From assembly GCF_000423585.1 (NCBI RefSeq), contig NZ_AUIG01000020.1:49685-113684 (forward strand): a stretch of DNA of 64,000 nucleotides, written 5' to 3'. Below are positions 33,691 to 43,260 of the stretch, piece after piece. Numbering within the stretch: position 1 is the first letter of the stretch; each line of letters opens with the position of its first letter. The translations under genes and the position numbers were made by a program. The notes beneath the pieces were generated by a model. That model was given only the letters and a program-made list of their open reading frames with translations, did not search any database and was not told where the DNA came from. The stretch is from Salinimicrobium xinjiangense DSM 19287. Its GTDB lineage: Bacteria; Bacteroidota; Bacteroidia; Flavobacteriales; Flavobacteriaceae.

Positions 33691-34317
33691 ATGAAAACTC
33701 TCAAAACATGTAAAGTAGGGCTTCTCTTTCAGGTAAAAAGGTTTTTCAGGTATTCTGTGATCATGGTTTTCCTGTTGTTATGGAATCCCAACCTGTTGGC
33801 CCACTGCGACAGGGAAAATGGACCGGTGGCAATAGCTGCTAAAGAAGCCCTGAAAACGGAAAATATCGACAGGATCCTGATTTGGGTAGGAGAAGAAGAG
33901 GAGCAGGAGCTCCGGGAAAAATTTCAGCAAAGCCTACAGGTTTTTAAGGAGGGAGGAGGTGCTGCGGAACTGGCTGAAAAATATTTTATGGAAACAGCTG
34001 TAAGACTGCACCGCGCGGCAGAAGGAATGCCTTTTGAAGGTCTTAAACCTGCAAGTCCCAATCCGCCGGATATAGAAGCGGCAGAGAAAGCCCTGGAAAC
34101 AGGCAATTTTGAGCCGGTAAAAAATCTTTTGTGCAGCGCACTGGAGGAGGAAAGTTCAAAATGGTTTGAGAAAGCCAGAACTTCTGCAGAGAATAAAGAA
34201 AAGAGTGTTGCCGAAGGTCGGGAATGGGTGAATAATTATGTTAAGTACATTGTATATATACATAAGCTTTATCAGGCCATCCAGGCCGGACCTCCCCATG
34301 GAGTGGACGCGCATTAA
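33691..34317 (+). CDS. DUF6448 family exported protein
   Basis: 208 residues. After a basic N-terminus a hydrophobic export segment (YSVIMVFLLLWNPNLLA) ends before HCDRENGPVAIAAKEALKTENIDRILIWVGE, the hallmark start of DUF6448. Helical remainder with charged repeats and a C-terminal HGVDAH. Histidine/cysteine at the mature N-terminus could bind metal; function unknown. Confidence 0.75.
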   Translation: MKTLKTCKVGLLFQVKRFFRYSVIMVFLLLWNPNLLAHCDRENGPVAIAAKEALKTENIDRILIWVGEEEEQELREKFQQSLQVFKEGGGAAELAEKYFMETAVRLHRAAEGMPFEGLKPASPNPPDIEAAEKALETGNFEPVKNLLCSALEEESSKWFEKARTSAENKEKSVAEGREWVNNYVKYIVYIHKLYQAIQAGPPHGVDAH

Positions 34318-34459
34318 TTTCGAGGGGAGATAAATCTCGGCTACCTTTTGCACGCTATTTTTTTTCGGCAATAGGTTTAAACCTTCCGGAAAGTATTTTT
34401 TTGGTTGATCTCCTGCGGTCTGCCTTTCCTTTTTTGTAGATCCTTTTAGAGGAGCGTAC

Positions 34460-34800
34460 TTACATAAGCCATGAGGAAAACAAAACCTGGTTCAACAAAC
34501 CATAAGATACAATATCAACATCATCAATTTCCCGCGGTTTATTTCCGTCCAATACAATGATCCCATGAACATGGTTCGGCATTACCATAAATTCCCCCAA
34601 ATTAACATTTTTGAATGGTTTTAATTTCAACCCGCAGAACATCTGCAATCACACCTGCCTGTGACAACTGCATCTTTCCATCCACAATTTTCCAAAATAA
34701 TTTTCCCGGGCTTTGGTGCGAATAGTTATAAAATATGCCGATCTCATCCATAATCCCAGTTCTGGAGACGGAGAGATTCATTTCTGTATTTGTTCATAAT
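34460..34800 (-). pseudogene. Decayed RAYT relic
   Basis: Reading frames fragments resemble RAYT: NKYRNESLRLQNWDYG near the right end, then VNLGEFMVMPNHVHGIIVLDG (HUH) within 34515-34605. Stops and frameshifts interrupt it, and the C-terminal tyrosine helix is missing. It belongs to a second RAYT group with the relics at 40.3-40.8 and 44.8-45.1 kb. The surrounding 34318-35048 stretch has no other gene. Confidence 0.7.
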
Positions 34801-34983
34801 TCCGGTAATAACTGCTGTAAGTTAGGCAATTAAGACCCTTCATAAAAAATCCTCCTGAACTCGCACTTCTCTTTCCTTCTGAATCTAAAGATCCAGCCAT
34901 TCCTTAAAAGCTGAAGCTTTACTACTGCTAATTACCTGATTTAGATTTCATAAAAATATTGACATCTGCAGTTTACGGAAACA

Positions 34984-35023
34984 AAAAAAAGGACCTGATC
35001 TTTACATCAGGTCCTTTTTTTAT
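34984..35023 (-). terminator. Terminator of the OmpA-family gene
   Basis: AAAAGGACCTGAT and its complement, loop CTTTAC, T tract on the minus strand, 26 nt after the stop codon. Confidence 0.85.
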
Positions 35024-35048
35024 TATCTGAGAATTTTATCTCTAAAAA

Positions 35049-37016
35049 TTACAGCGATTTATTGCTTGCAAGTAGATCGATCACCACCGTACGGTTATAC
35101 GCACGTTCTTCGGGAAGATCATTTCCAAAAGGAGACTTTACAGTATCTTCACCAAAACCATGAACCTCGAACACAACATCTTTTCTATTTGATTTAGCAA
35201 GTGCCACTTCAAGTATCTTTTTCACGTCATTGGCACGGGCTATAGATAATTCCTGATTTCTCTTTGTCTCTCCAATAACATCTGTATGTCCATGGATGAC
35301 CACTTTTCCATTCTTCGGAATTTTTGCCGCTACGATCTCAGTAAGGTATTTTTCGTACATCGCGATCGCTTTTGAATTATCAAAGTCATAGATGATACTA
35401 AATCTCATACCTTCTTCCACTTCAGACGGAGACCATAGTACAACGTTTATTTTAGAATCTTCAGTTATGGTCTCACCATCTTTGGCAGTACCGATCATTT
35501 TCACTTTGAAGTCGCCTTTGGTATTGGTTCCTAAAATGGTCTTTCCGGGGATGCTCACTTCTTCGTCAGTATAAGGTCCGTAGTTTTTAACCGTTCCATT
35601 ATCATCTGTAAGTTCAAGTCTCCATGTAGAGAATGCTTCTTTTGCTCCGGCATTCTTAAAGGTAACATTGCTGGAAGCAGGTGCTTCCTGAATACCTCTA
35701 AGTTGTACCGACTTCATGGCAGCATTAGGGCCGCTCTGGAATTCCATTAGCAAGGCGGGAGAAGTACTTTCAATAGTTACCCTTCTGTCCTCTTCACGTA
35801 AAAGATCCAACTCCAGTTTTCCTCCAGTTTTTTCTGAAGGAAGTTTTGGTTTGTTCTTTCCTTCAACAGCAATTCTTGATGCGTTGATCGCAAATACATC
35901 CACCAGGTAAGTTTTGACAGATCCTGCCATTAGTTTTCCGTCTTCGGGACCTTTTTCAGATGAACCAACAAGAGTTATTGTTGTGTTCGGATTCTTACCC
36001 ATACGGTCGCCAAGAATATTCAAAACATGGTAGTAAACCGCCATTTCACGTTTAGAACGTCCGGAAAGATCTTTTGGTGACTTAACTGCAACCTGATCTT
36101 CCTTAAAATCTTTTACCTCATCCTTGTTCAATAACTTATATCTGTTAGGGATCTCTGTTGATCCTTTTTCAAAATATATGTAGTTGCTCAAAGGAAAAGT
36201 TTCGGAAACAAGGCGCTCTCCTGGTACATTTCGTGGCGAATCAACTGCAAATTTAAATTCCGGTCTTACCACTGCAACTTCTTCAACTACAGATTTACGT
36301 CCCACACCAAACTTAATGGCTGCACCGGCTCTTATCGTGGTAATATTCCATGATTCTACTGAGCGTGGATTCTGACCGAAGTAAGGATGGAAAGCTACAA
36401 AGGGAGAAAGAACAAATTGCGTTCTCTGCTTATTTGAAGAAAGAGGAATGTCAAATCCCGCTCCCACTTGCATAGAGATAAGCCTGTCCTCCACCTCACT
36501 AAAGTCGGCATTGACTTCAGGATCGGCTATTTGATCTGGATATGCAGGATTTGTTCCTTTCTGATAAGTAAAAGACTTATCCAGGTTGAACGCCAGTCTT
36601 GGACCGGTGAACACATAAAATGAGTTCTTGAAAGGCGCGATTCGCAGACTAGGTTCTATTGTGATATAGCTAAGATCTGAAGAAAGGTCCATAGGACAGT
36701 AACATGGTGACATCACCTGATCCCACTCGCCCTGGCGATTGTCATATCCTGCCTGCAGCATGATCCCCCAAACTGAATTTGGGAAACGATATTCTATAAG
36801 AGGTGCGGCAAAAAGACCAACTCCGGTCCCGTCATGAAAAGCTGTGGGCACCATTAGATCGGCATTTATGCGCTGAGTGGTTCCGCGATAGAAATTGAAG
36901 TTAGCACCGGCGGCTACACCAAACAACCAGGTTGGCTTTTCGTACCCGGTTTCCTGTGCCAGTGTAGGCATCTGGAAACCTAATGCGATTATTATAATAA
37001 AAAGTATTTTTTTCAT
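35049..37016 (-). CDS. OmpA-family outer-membrane protein with large periplasmic part
   Basis: 655 residues from the ATG at 37016, chosen because it starts the signal peptide MKKILFIIIIALGFQMPTLAQ. Residues about 25-230 are a beta-barrel-like region; a middle part (about 240-530) has predicted Ig-like and charged segments; the C-terminal OmpA domain (about 540-650) shows YDFDNSKAI, VVIHGHTDVIGETKRNQELSIARANDVKKIL and peptidoglycan-contact residues. Follows the ice-binding lipoprotein gene with an 80-nt gap, so both may be one transcript. Confidence 0.82.
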   Translation of the reverse strand: MKKILFIIIIALGFQMPTLAQETGYEKPTWLFGVAAGANFNFYRGTTQRINADLMVPTAFHDGTGVGLFAAPLIEYRFPNSVWGIMLQAGYDNRQGEWDQVMSPCYCPMDLSSDLSYITIEPSLRIAPFKNSFYVFTGPRLAFNLDKSFTYQKGTNPAYPDQIADPEVNADFSEVEDRLISMQVGAGFDIPLSSNKQRTQFVLSPFVAFHPYFGQNPRSVESWNITTIRAGAAIKFGVGRKSVVEEVAVVRPEFKFAVDSPRNVPGERLVSETFPLSNYIYFEKGSTEIPNRYKLLNKDEVKDFKEDQVAVKSPKDLSGRSKREMAVYYHVLNILGDRMGKNPNTTITLVGSSEKGPEDGKLMAGSVKTYLVDVFAINASRIAVEGKNKPKLPSEKTGGKLELDLLREEDRRVTIESTSPALLMEFQSGPNAAMKSVQLRGIQEAPASSNVTFKNAGAKEAFSTWRLELTDDNGTVKNYGPYTDEEVSIPGKTILGTNTKGDFKVKMIGTAKDGETITEDSKINVVLWSPSEVEEGMRFSIIYDFDNSKAIAMYEKYLTEIVAAKIPKNGKVVIHGHTDVIGETKRNQELSIARANDVKKILEVALAKSNRKDVVFEVHGFGEDTVKSPFGNDLPEERAYNRTVVIDLLASNKSL

Positions 37017-37096
37017 ATTTTGGTTATAAGAGGACTGTGCAGGGCACAGTCCCATTTTATAATTGATTTTAATTTTACCGATCCCTAAGCGGATCA

Positions 37097-39226
37097 TTAT
37101 TTTTTAGCTGTGTTAGAATCCAGGCTTACAGATCCCGTCCTCGCCAATGCTCTTCCATTAAGGACTGCACCGGTATTCAGGGTGATCGAGATATCAGCAA
37201 GTATATTTCCGTAGAAAACAGAAGTGGTTCCAAGAGTTGCAGAAGTACCTACTATCCAGTAAATATTTTCAGCTTTTGCACCACCCGAAAGAACAATACT
37301 TGTCCCCGGATCTGTGATCAAAGTTGATCCCATCTTAAAGATCCACACCGCATTTGCATCACCATGTAAGGTTAAGACTCCCTGTGGGCCTGTTCCTGAA
37401 ATTCCGGTTGATGATGAATTAACATACAACCCCGGGGTAAGAGTAAGACCTCCAAGTTGTCCCGGTAACGAAATAGCATTTAAAGATCTGGACTGGCCAT
37501 CATTATAGGCTGTGGTCAAATCCTTTTTGGCCTGGTCAACTATAGGATCAGCCGTGGTATAAAGCTTTCCAATTACATTGGTCTGGTCCAGACCGTTGAT
37601 CGTGGCGGTTGGGAATGAACCCACATCACCTGTTAACCTGGTAGTAACACCAGTGTTTGTGATCCCTGCTCCTGCAAGCACAACAAAGTCTCCGGCAGAT
37701 CTCATGTTGATACCCTGGATATTGGAATTGTTCACCTGAGTAAAGTTCGCTGTGATGTTCTTGTTAGCGTTCATAGTAACGCTGAGGGGATTGTTAGTTC
37801 CTGAAGCATCACCACTCCACGATGAAAATTCATAACCATTAGCCGGGGTGGCTGTAAGTCTTACTGTACTTCCGCTGTTGTAGGATTGCTGATTAGGATC
37901 CTTAGCGACAGTTCCATTCTGAGCTGTAACATTAAGGGTATAAGTGTTAGCAGGTATCAAAGTAAAGTTAGCAGTAATGTTCTTGTTAGCGTTCATTGTG
38001 ATTGTTAACGGATTTGTAGATCCGCTGGCGTCACCGCTCCAGGAAGAGAACTGATATCCTGTGGCCGGGATGGCAGTAAGCTTTACCGTAGTTCCACTAC
38101 TATAAGTCTGCTGATTTGGATTCTTAGCGACAGTTCCGTTTTGAGCAGTTACATTTAAGGTATAGGTGCTAATTGGTACCAAAGTAAAGTTCGCAGTGAT
38201 ATTCTTGTTAGCGTTCATCGTAACTGTAAGGGGATTTGTAGATCCGCTCGCGTCACCGCTCCATGAAGAGAATTGATATCCTACAGCCGGGCTAGCGGTA
38301 AGCTTTACCGTAGAGCCACTATTGTAAGTCTGCTGGTTTGGATCCTTAGCAATAGTTCCGTTTTGGGCAGTCAGGCTCAATGAAAACTGAATAGGAGTAA
38401 AGTTTGCAGTAATATTCTTATCAGCATCCATAGTAACAGTCAGGGGATTTGTAGATCCCGTGGCATCCCCGCTCCATGAAGAAAATTCATATCCTGCGGC
38501 TGGCGTAGCAGTAAGTTTTACTGTAGTGCCGGTGTCGTAAGTTTCCTGGTTTGGATCTTTTGCAACAGTTCCGTTTTCAGCAGTTAGGTTTAAAGTATAA
38601 GTTCTTACTACGAAATGTGCAACTAATGCAATGTTCCCATTCATTTTAAACTCGTAGTTTGCATTTGTCGAAACAATTTTGTCACCAACTGTCCAGTTTG
38701 AAAATGCAAAACCTTCGTTAGCCGTTGCTACAACACTAACGGTAGATCCTTCATTAAAATCTCCAGATCCTGTCACAGTTCCACTGGTCTCGGGAGCAGC
38801 AGTTGCTGTAACTTGAGGAATAGTTGTAAAGCTCCATACATAATTTTCCTGCAATGCATTACCCATAGGATCTTTAATCCCTGTGGTTACAGTTCCTGTG
38901 TAGATAACATTTGGCAGGAGATTGGCAGCCGGGGTAAAAAAGGCGGTAGATTCTGAATAGGTAACAGTTCCGGTTACTTTATTGGTTCCGGTTATAGTAA
39001 AAGTTTCTGAATTTACAGTCTCAGGATTAAGTTCTTCATTAAAGATCACAGAGATCACCTGGTCGAGAGGGACATCTACATCCCCGTCATCCGGGATGGT
39101 CGACAGTACAATAGGGCATACTCCCACGACCTCAACGACATCATCTTCGGAACATCCCGAAGTAAAAAGGGCAAGTGCAAATGCAAATGCAAAGGCAGGG
39201 GTTAATGATAATTTTTTAAAACGCAT
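37097..39226 (-). CDS. Chimeric lipoprotein: SbsA Ig-like, InlB B-repeats and DUF3494 ice-binding domain
   Basis: 709 residues. Signal peptide with an alternating AFAFAFALAL core and lipobox Cys25. An SbsA-type Ig-like domain (about 36-136, STIPDDGDVDVPLDQVISVIF) is followed by one divergent (138-206) and four highly similar InlB/Listeria-Bacteroides-type repeats (209-278, 281-349, 353-423, 428-496, each with AQNGTVAKDPNQ, FSSWSGDASG and MNANKNITANFT). Residues about 503-709 are a DUF3494 ice-binding domain (FVVLAGAGITNTG, GDVGSFP, TLTPGLYVNSS, WIVGTSATLGTTSVFYGNILAD). Surface-anchored adhesin on ice or another surface is the family expectation. Confidence 0.87.
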   Translation of the reverse strand: MRFKKLSLTPAFAFAFALALFTSGCSEDDVVEVVGVCPIVLSTIPDDGDVDVPLDQVISVIFNEELNPETVNSETFTITGTNKVTGTVTYSESTAFFTPAANLLPNVIYTGTVTTGIKDPMGNALQENYVWSFTTIPQVTATAAPETSGTVTGSGDFNEGSTVSVVATANEGFAFSNWTVGDKIVSTNANYEFKMNGNIALVAHFVVRTYTLNLTAENGTVAKDPNQETYDTGTTVKLTATPAAGYEFSSWSGDATGSTNPLTVTMDADKNITANFTPIQFSLSLTAQNGTIAKDPNQQTYNSGSTVKLTASPAVGYQFSSWSGDASGSTNPLTVTMNANKNITANFTLVPISTYTLNVTAQNGTVAKNPNQQTYSSGTTVKLTAIPATGYQFSSWSGDASGSTNPLTITMNANKNITANFTLIPANTYTLNVTAQNGTVAKDPNQQSYNSGSTVRLTATPANGYEFSSWSGDASGTNNPLSVTMNANKNITANFTQVNNSNIQGINMRSAGDFVVLAGAGITNTGVTTRLTGDVGSFPTATINGLDQTNVIGKLYTTADPIVDQAKKDLTTAYNDGQSRSLNAISLPGQLGGLTLTPGLYVNSSSTGISGTGPQGVLTLHGDANAVWIFKMGSTLITDPGTSIVLSGGAKAENIYWIVGTSATLGTTSVFYGNILADISITLNTGAVLNGRALARTGSVSLDSNTAKK
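37739..38602 (-). repeat. Four in-frame tandem repeats of about 210-225 bp
   Basis: DNA encoding the four InlB-like units (residues 209-496). Blocks such as ATCCACAAATCC-type stretches, and AGTTCTGTTTTGAGC-like segments, recur almost unchanged, so unequal recombination could change the copy number. Confidence 0.75.
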
Positions 39227-39459
39227 ATATTTTTTTTGATAGTGTTATTGGCAAGGGGCCAGAGTGAAAATTTTCACGCTGCAAATGTGAGGGACAAGTC
39301 CTACTGAAATGTTATATAATTCACACTATTGGCTACAGTTTAACTATTGATGTTCAGGTGCCATTCCTGTTGGGCCGGAGTCATTTTTAGAAGCTGCTGA
39401 CAGCTTCCTGGGAAGGTAAAAAAGGAGAAAAGGAAATTATTTTTCGAGAGGTAAAGCAA

Positions 39460-40026
39460 TTATGCCTGTTGGAGTTCAGCCATATCTTCCCTTTTCTGCC
39501 TTATCAATTTATAACATGTGGGAGAGATGCCGGTAACCTTTTTAAACTGGCCGGATAAATGTGCCACGCTGCTGTAATGCAGGTTATAGGAGATCTGAGA
39601 CAAGCTGATTCCGCCGGTGAAAAGCAGTTCTTTCACCCTCTCAATTTTGCCGGAAATGATATACTGATGTATGGAGAACCCATATACTTCTGAAAAGATG
39701 TTGGCCAGATAAGTGTAATCGTAACCCATTTTTGCGCTCAGGTGTTCAGAATAGCTGATTATAGGATGTCCGTCTGAATACTCGATCATTTCCAGGATGG
39801 CAGTCTTTATCTTTTCGACCAGAATGACTTTTTTAGCCTCGTGCAGTTTCAATCCCAGGGGTAGAAGATTGATCTTTAACTGGACCCGTTGCTTTGGCGT
39901 TAGCCCGTCAGGAAGCTCCACCACCCCAATATCAATAAGCCCAAAAGGGATCTTCAGCCTTTCGAGTTCTCCTTTTACCAGGGCTTTGCCGGGTAAACCG
40001 ACCATGTTTTTTATGTATAATTTCAT
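39460..40026 (-). CDS. AraC-family transcriptional regulator
   Basis: 188 residues from the ATG at 40026 (an upstream in-frame ATG at 40131 is less likely). The C-terminal 100 residues contain the two HTH motifs: LSAKMGYDYTYLANIFSEVYGFSIHQYI and LSQISYNLHYSSVAHLSGQFKKVTGISPTCYK. The N-terminal 80 residues (LPDGLTPKQRVQLKINLLPLGL) show no cupin ligand domain. Located next to the ice-binding gene with opposite context; target unknown. Confidence 0.82.
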   Translation of the reverse strand: MKLYIKNMVGLPGKALVKGELERLKIPFGLIDIGVVELPDGLTPKQRVQLKINLLPLGLKLHEAKKVILVEKIKTAILEMIEYSDGHPIISYSEHLSAKMGYDYTYLANIFSEVYGFSIHQYIISGKIERVKELLFTGGISLSQISYNLHYSSVAHLSGQFKKVTGISPTCYKLIRQKREDMAELQQA

Positions 40027-40164
40027 TGAAATTGGGGGTAAGGCGCAAATAAACTCTCGAATTGACCGGGATTTAAAACAACCTCTAACCGATAAAAGGG
40101 AAGCGTTGAACGCTACAACAATAGTACGCATTTAAAACACAGTAGGACTTGTATTACAGGTTTA

Positions 40165-40235
40165 TTAAAAGTACGAAGTTGGAAGTACGATTTTAGAAGT
40201 GCGATTTTAAAAGTACGAAGTTAGAAGTTGGTTTC
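40165..40235. repeat. GAAGTACGA word array
   Basis: Iterated GTACGAAGTTGGAA, GTACGATTTTAGAA and GTGCGATTTTAAAA units like those at 28418-28525. Confidence 0.6.
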
Positions 40236-40260
40236 TAGAAGTCAGATGTTAGAAGATGCC

Positions 40261-40860
40261 TTATTGCCTTAAAATTTTACAAACCTTCATTTCTCCTGGA
40301 AACAATTGATCCTCTTTCCAGTTCACAGGATTCTTCTGAATGTATTCGGAAATTCTATAAAATGATTGTTGGTCCCGGATGATATGATCATAAAATCTGA
40401 TTTGCCATGCAAATTTTAACCCCAATCTATTGGGGTGTTTTGTAACGGCCGATTTATAGGATCCTACAATAGATGAAATCGTATTTTTCCCCCGATTTTG
40501 AAATTGGCCGATGGTTTTTTCGGAATCCTGGCCGGGTTGGATTGGATTGCCCCGTTGATATTGTAGGGGCAAGGCATGCCTTACCCCTACAATACCAATA
40601 TCAATATTATCAATTTTCCAATGTGTATTCCATCCAAGATAATAATTCCATGAATATGGTTCGGCATTACCACAAATTCCCCTAAATCAACTTTTTTTGA
40701 ATGGTTTTTAATTTCATACCACAATGCCTCTGAAATTACCCCCGCCTGTGACAACTTCATTTCGTCATCCACTTATAAAATATGCCGCATCCCAACCATA
40801 ATCCCATCGCTGCAGACGGATTGATCCATTCCTGTATTTATGCTGAAGTTTGGCAGGCAT
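40261..40860 (-). pseudogene. Frameshifted RAYT relic of the second group
   Basis: N-terminal remnants (LSQAGVISEALWYEI, VDLGEFVVMPNHIHGIIILDG) at 40590-40765 and C-terminal remnants (VGSYKSAVTKHPNRLG, FAWQIRFYDHIIRDQQSF, RISEYIQKNPVNWKED) at 40265-40460 are in different frames. A 34-nt palindrome (40560-40593) lies between them. Confidence 0.78.
40560..40593. repeat. 34-nt near-perfect palindrome within the RAYT relic
   Basis: ATTGTAGGGGCAAGGCA mirrored with a single G-T type mismatch. It encodes the GxRHALPLQ segment in the linker between HUH and tyrosine motifs, the same place as the 23-nt palindrome of the other RAYT group. Confidence 0.75.
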
Positions 40861-40863
40861 GAC

Positions 40864-41817
40864 TCAAAAGCCACAATCTGTTACCACAACAGTATTCTCA
40901 TCTCTCAAAGTGGCGATCTGCTCAAACTCCTCCGGGATATCATCAATACAGATTTGCTCTATATAAGGATAATTGGCAAATCCCTCTTCCCCATATCCTA
41001 TATCTTCGGCAATCAAAGTATGCAAGACAGAAGAATTCTTCAGGATCAGCGTTTTGATCAGGTTCTCAGAAATATCCAGCCATTCCAGACTGGTTAAACA
41101 ATGGAAGTCGAAAGTTTCGGGTTCGCCGCCATTAAGGTGGGACATTTTTAGTTCTTTAAGGGAAGGTATCTGGCAAAAATCAATATTCAAAAAGCTGTTA
41201 CTTATATCCAGTTTCGTTAAGCTGTTCGTTCCTGCCAGGTTAACATCCAAAAAATTGACAGGAAGTTTTATATTTTCTTCTGTGTAGCCTAAATAGTAGG
41301 GTCTGTTGTTTATTAATTTCAGCTCTTTCAAATTAGTGAGGCCTGAAAGGTCCAGAGCTTTATAATGATTTGTTGTAAGGACGTTCACCTCCAGGTATTC
41401 GAGATTTTTCAAATCTGTGAGATCATAGCTAAGTAATTCTGTTTTAGGAGTTTGTTCTACCGAAAAAATACTTAGTCCACTTAATGTCAATCGTCTGAGA
41501 TTTACAAAATTTTCAATACCTGTAAGATTTACAGATTCTTTGATCTCGGGATTAAAAAAATCGATGACCAGAGCTTCAATTAGTTCTGCTTCTGTACGCT
41601 GAATCTCACCATCATTGTTCAGGTCCACATTGCGATCTCCGATGTTATCATTATTCGTGTCATTGCAATATGTGCTTATGAGCACTTGTTTCAAATAATC
41701 ATCGGTAATGTCAATTCCGCGGGGCGGCGGCTCCTGATGAGGATCCCCCAGGTTCTCCGGTTCACAGGAAATGATCAATAGCAATAGCAATAGCAGAGGC
41801 AGCAAACTTCTTTTCAT
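40864..41817 (-). CDS. Leucine-rich-repeat lipoprotein with EF-hand-like loop (copy 1)
   Basis: 317 residues with lipobox LIISC. After a proline-rich linker, residues about 50-85 contain DTNNDNIGDRNVDLNNDGEIQ with TEAE, a D-x-N-x-D-G-x-I-x-x-x-E calcium-loop-like motif, here twice in tandem. From about 100 on, irregular leucine-rich repeats follow (NLRRLTLSGLSIF, NLEYLEVNVL, NLKELKLINN, SLKELKMSHL, SLEWLDISEN). Ends FEQIATLRDENTVVVTDCGF. Closely paralogous to the next gene upstream; surface binding role inferred. Confidence 0.75.
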   Translation of the reverse strand: MKRSLLPLLLLLLLIISCEPENLGDPHQEPPPRGIDITDDYLKQVLISTYCNDTNNDNIGDRNVDLNNDGEIQRTEAELIEALVIDFFNPEIKESVNLTGIENFVNLRRLTLSGLSIFSVEQTPKTELLSYDLTDLKNLEYLEVNVLTTNHYKALDLSGLTNLKELKLINNRPYYLGYTEENIKLPVNFLDVNLAGTNSLTKLDISNSFLNIDFCQIPSLKELKMSHLNGGEPETFDFHCLTSLEWLDISENLIKTLILKNSSVLHTLIAEDIGYGEEGFANYPYIEQICIDDIPEEFEQIATLRDENTVVVTDCGF

Positions 41818-42023
41818 AAGAACAGAATTGGTTACTTAATGAAAGGTCTGGTCGCGGAGGTAGGGATGCAAACTTGACCTGAAATGACGATCAAGATAAT
41901 TATTTTATTGAAAATTAGCAAGTTACGCCTTATCCTCAATTATTTTAAATGGATATAGGAAAGTTCCTGCCCCACAACTCATTCCCGGAGAGGCTTTAAA
42001 AAATAAGATTTTAGAGTAGTAAA

Positions 42024-42980
42024 CTAATAACTACAATCTGTCACCACCACCGTATTCTCATCTCTCAAAGTGGCGATCTGCTCAAACTCCTCCGGGATAT
42101 CATCTATACAGATATGTTCCAGATAAGGGTAATTGGCGAATCCATCTTCCCCGTAACCAATATCTCTCGCAATTAAAGTATTCAAAACCGAAGAATTTTT
42201 AAGGATCAGCTTATCAATATGATTATCGGAGATATCAAGCCATTCCAGATTGGTTAAACAATGGAAATCAAAGATCTCCGGCTCCCCTCCTTCCAGGTAA
42301 GACATGTTAAGTCTTTTGAGGGATGGCACCTTACAGAAATCTATATTTAAAAAACTATTGGTAATATCCATAACCGTCAGGTTAGAAGCACCTTCTAGTT
42401 TAATATCCATAAAAGCTATAGGCTTGTTCCAATCTTCGAAGTCCAATCCATAGTCAGGCCTGCTATTGAGCAATATCAATTCTTTTAAATTCGAAAGGCC
42501 ACGGAGATCTATAGCCTCGAAGGCGTTTGTGCCAAGATTGCTAAGCTGAACATATTCAAGCTTTTTTAGCCCGGAAAGATCATAGGTAATCAACTCTTCA
42601 TTTTCGACCTTGTTATGCCTGTGATCACCGGACATTTTAAGGTGCCTGAGATTGAGAAAATTCTCGATTCCGCTGAGATCCACATATCTTTCGAACTCAA
42701 TATAATTAAAATGAAGGATCAATCCTTCGATCAATTCCGCTTCACTGCGCTGGATCTCCCCGTCGTTATTTAGATCGATGTCGCTATCGCCTTCATTATC
42801 TCCATTTGTGTCTATGGAATTGGTGCTTACCAGCGCATGCTTAAAATGCTCATCGGGAATTTCTATGATCTCTTCAGCTACCGGTGGTTCGGGTTCTTTA
42901 TCCCCCGAACCTTCGGGTTCGCAGGCAGTGGCAAGAAAAAGTGCAGAAAATAGCAACAGGGGTAGAAAATACCTTTTCAT
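42024..42980 (-). CDS. Leucine-rich-repeat lipoprotein with EF-hand-like loop (copy 2)
   Basis: 318 residues, lipobox LATAC. Same architecture as copy 1: DTNGDNEGDSDIDLNNDGEIQ near residues 55-75 and LRR-like stretches (NLRHLKMSGD, KLEYVQLSNL, NLKELILLNS, SLKRLNMSYL, NLEWLDISDN). The last 100 residues are almost the same in both copies (SSVLNTLIARDIGYGEDGF, EEFEQIATLRDENTVVVTDC). Product of a tandem duplication, 207 nt apart. Confidence 0.75.
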   Translation of the reverse strand: MKRYFLPLLLFSALFLATACEPEGSGDKEPEPPVAEEIIEIPDEHFKHALVSTNSIDTNGDNEGDSDIDLNNDGEIQRSEAELIEGLILHFNYIEFERYVDLSGIENFLNLRHLKMSGDHRHNKVENEELITYDLSGLKKLEYVQLSNLGTNAFEAIDLRGLSNLKELILLNSRPDYGLDFEDWNKPIAFMDIKLEGASNLTVMDITNSFLNIDFCKVPSLKRLNMSYLEGGEPEIFDFHCLTNLEWLDISDNHIDKLILKNSSVLNTLIARDIGYGEDGFANYPYLEHICIDDIPEEFEQIATLRDENTVVVTDCSY

Positions 42981-43260
42981 GAATGGTTGGATTCGTTAAT
43001 TCACTACAATGCAATATGAACGGCCGGTCGCGGAAGTAGGAATGCAAACATTCACCCGATTCGCTGAACAAGTTAAATATTTTATTTGAAAATCAGGTTA
43101 TTATGTACGGGCGGAGAAAAAAAACAAAAAATCAGTTTTGCTTCTGGATGTTTTCTGAAAAAAGTGTTCGCTTTGAAGAGGTTCCAAAAATGGCATTTTT
43201 GGCAGGTGTTTATGTTCAATTTTCTGTAAACGGCCTGGGTGTGAATCTTTAATAGAATTC

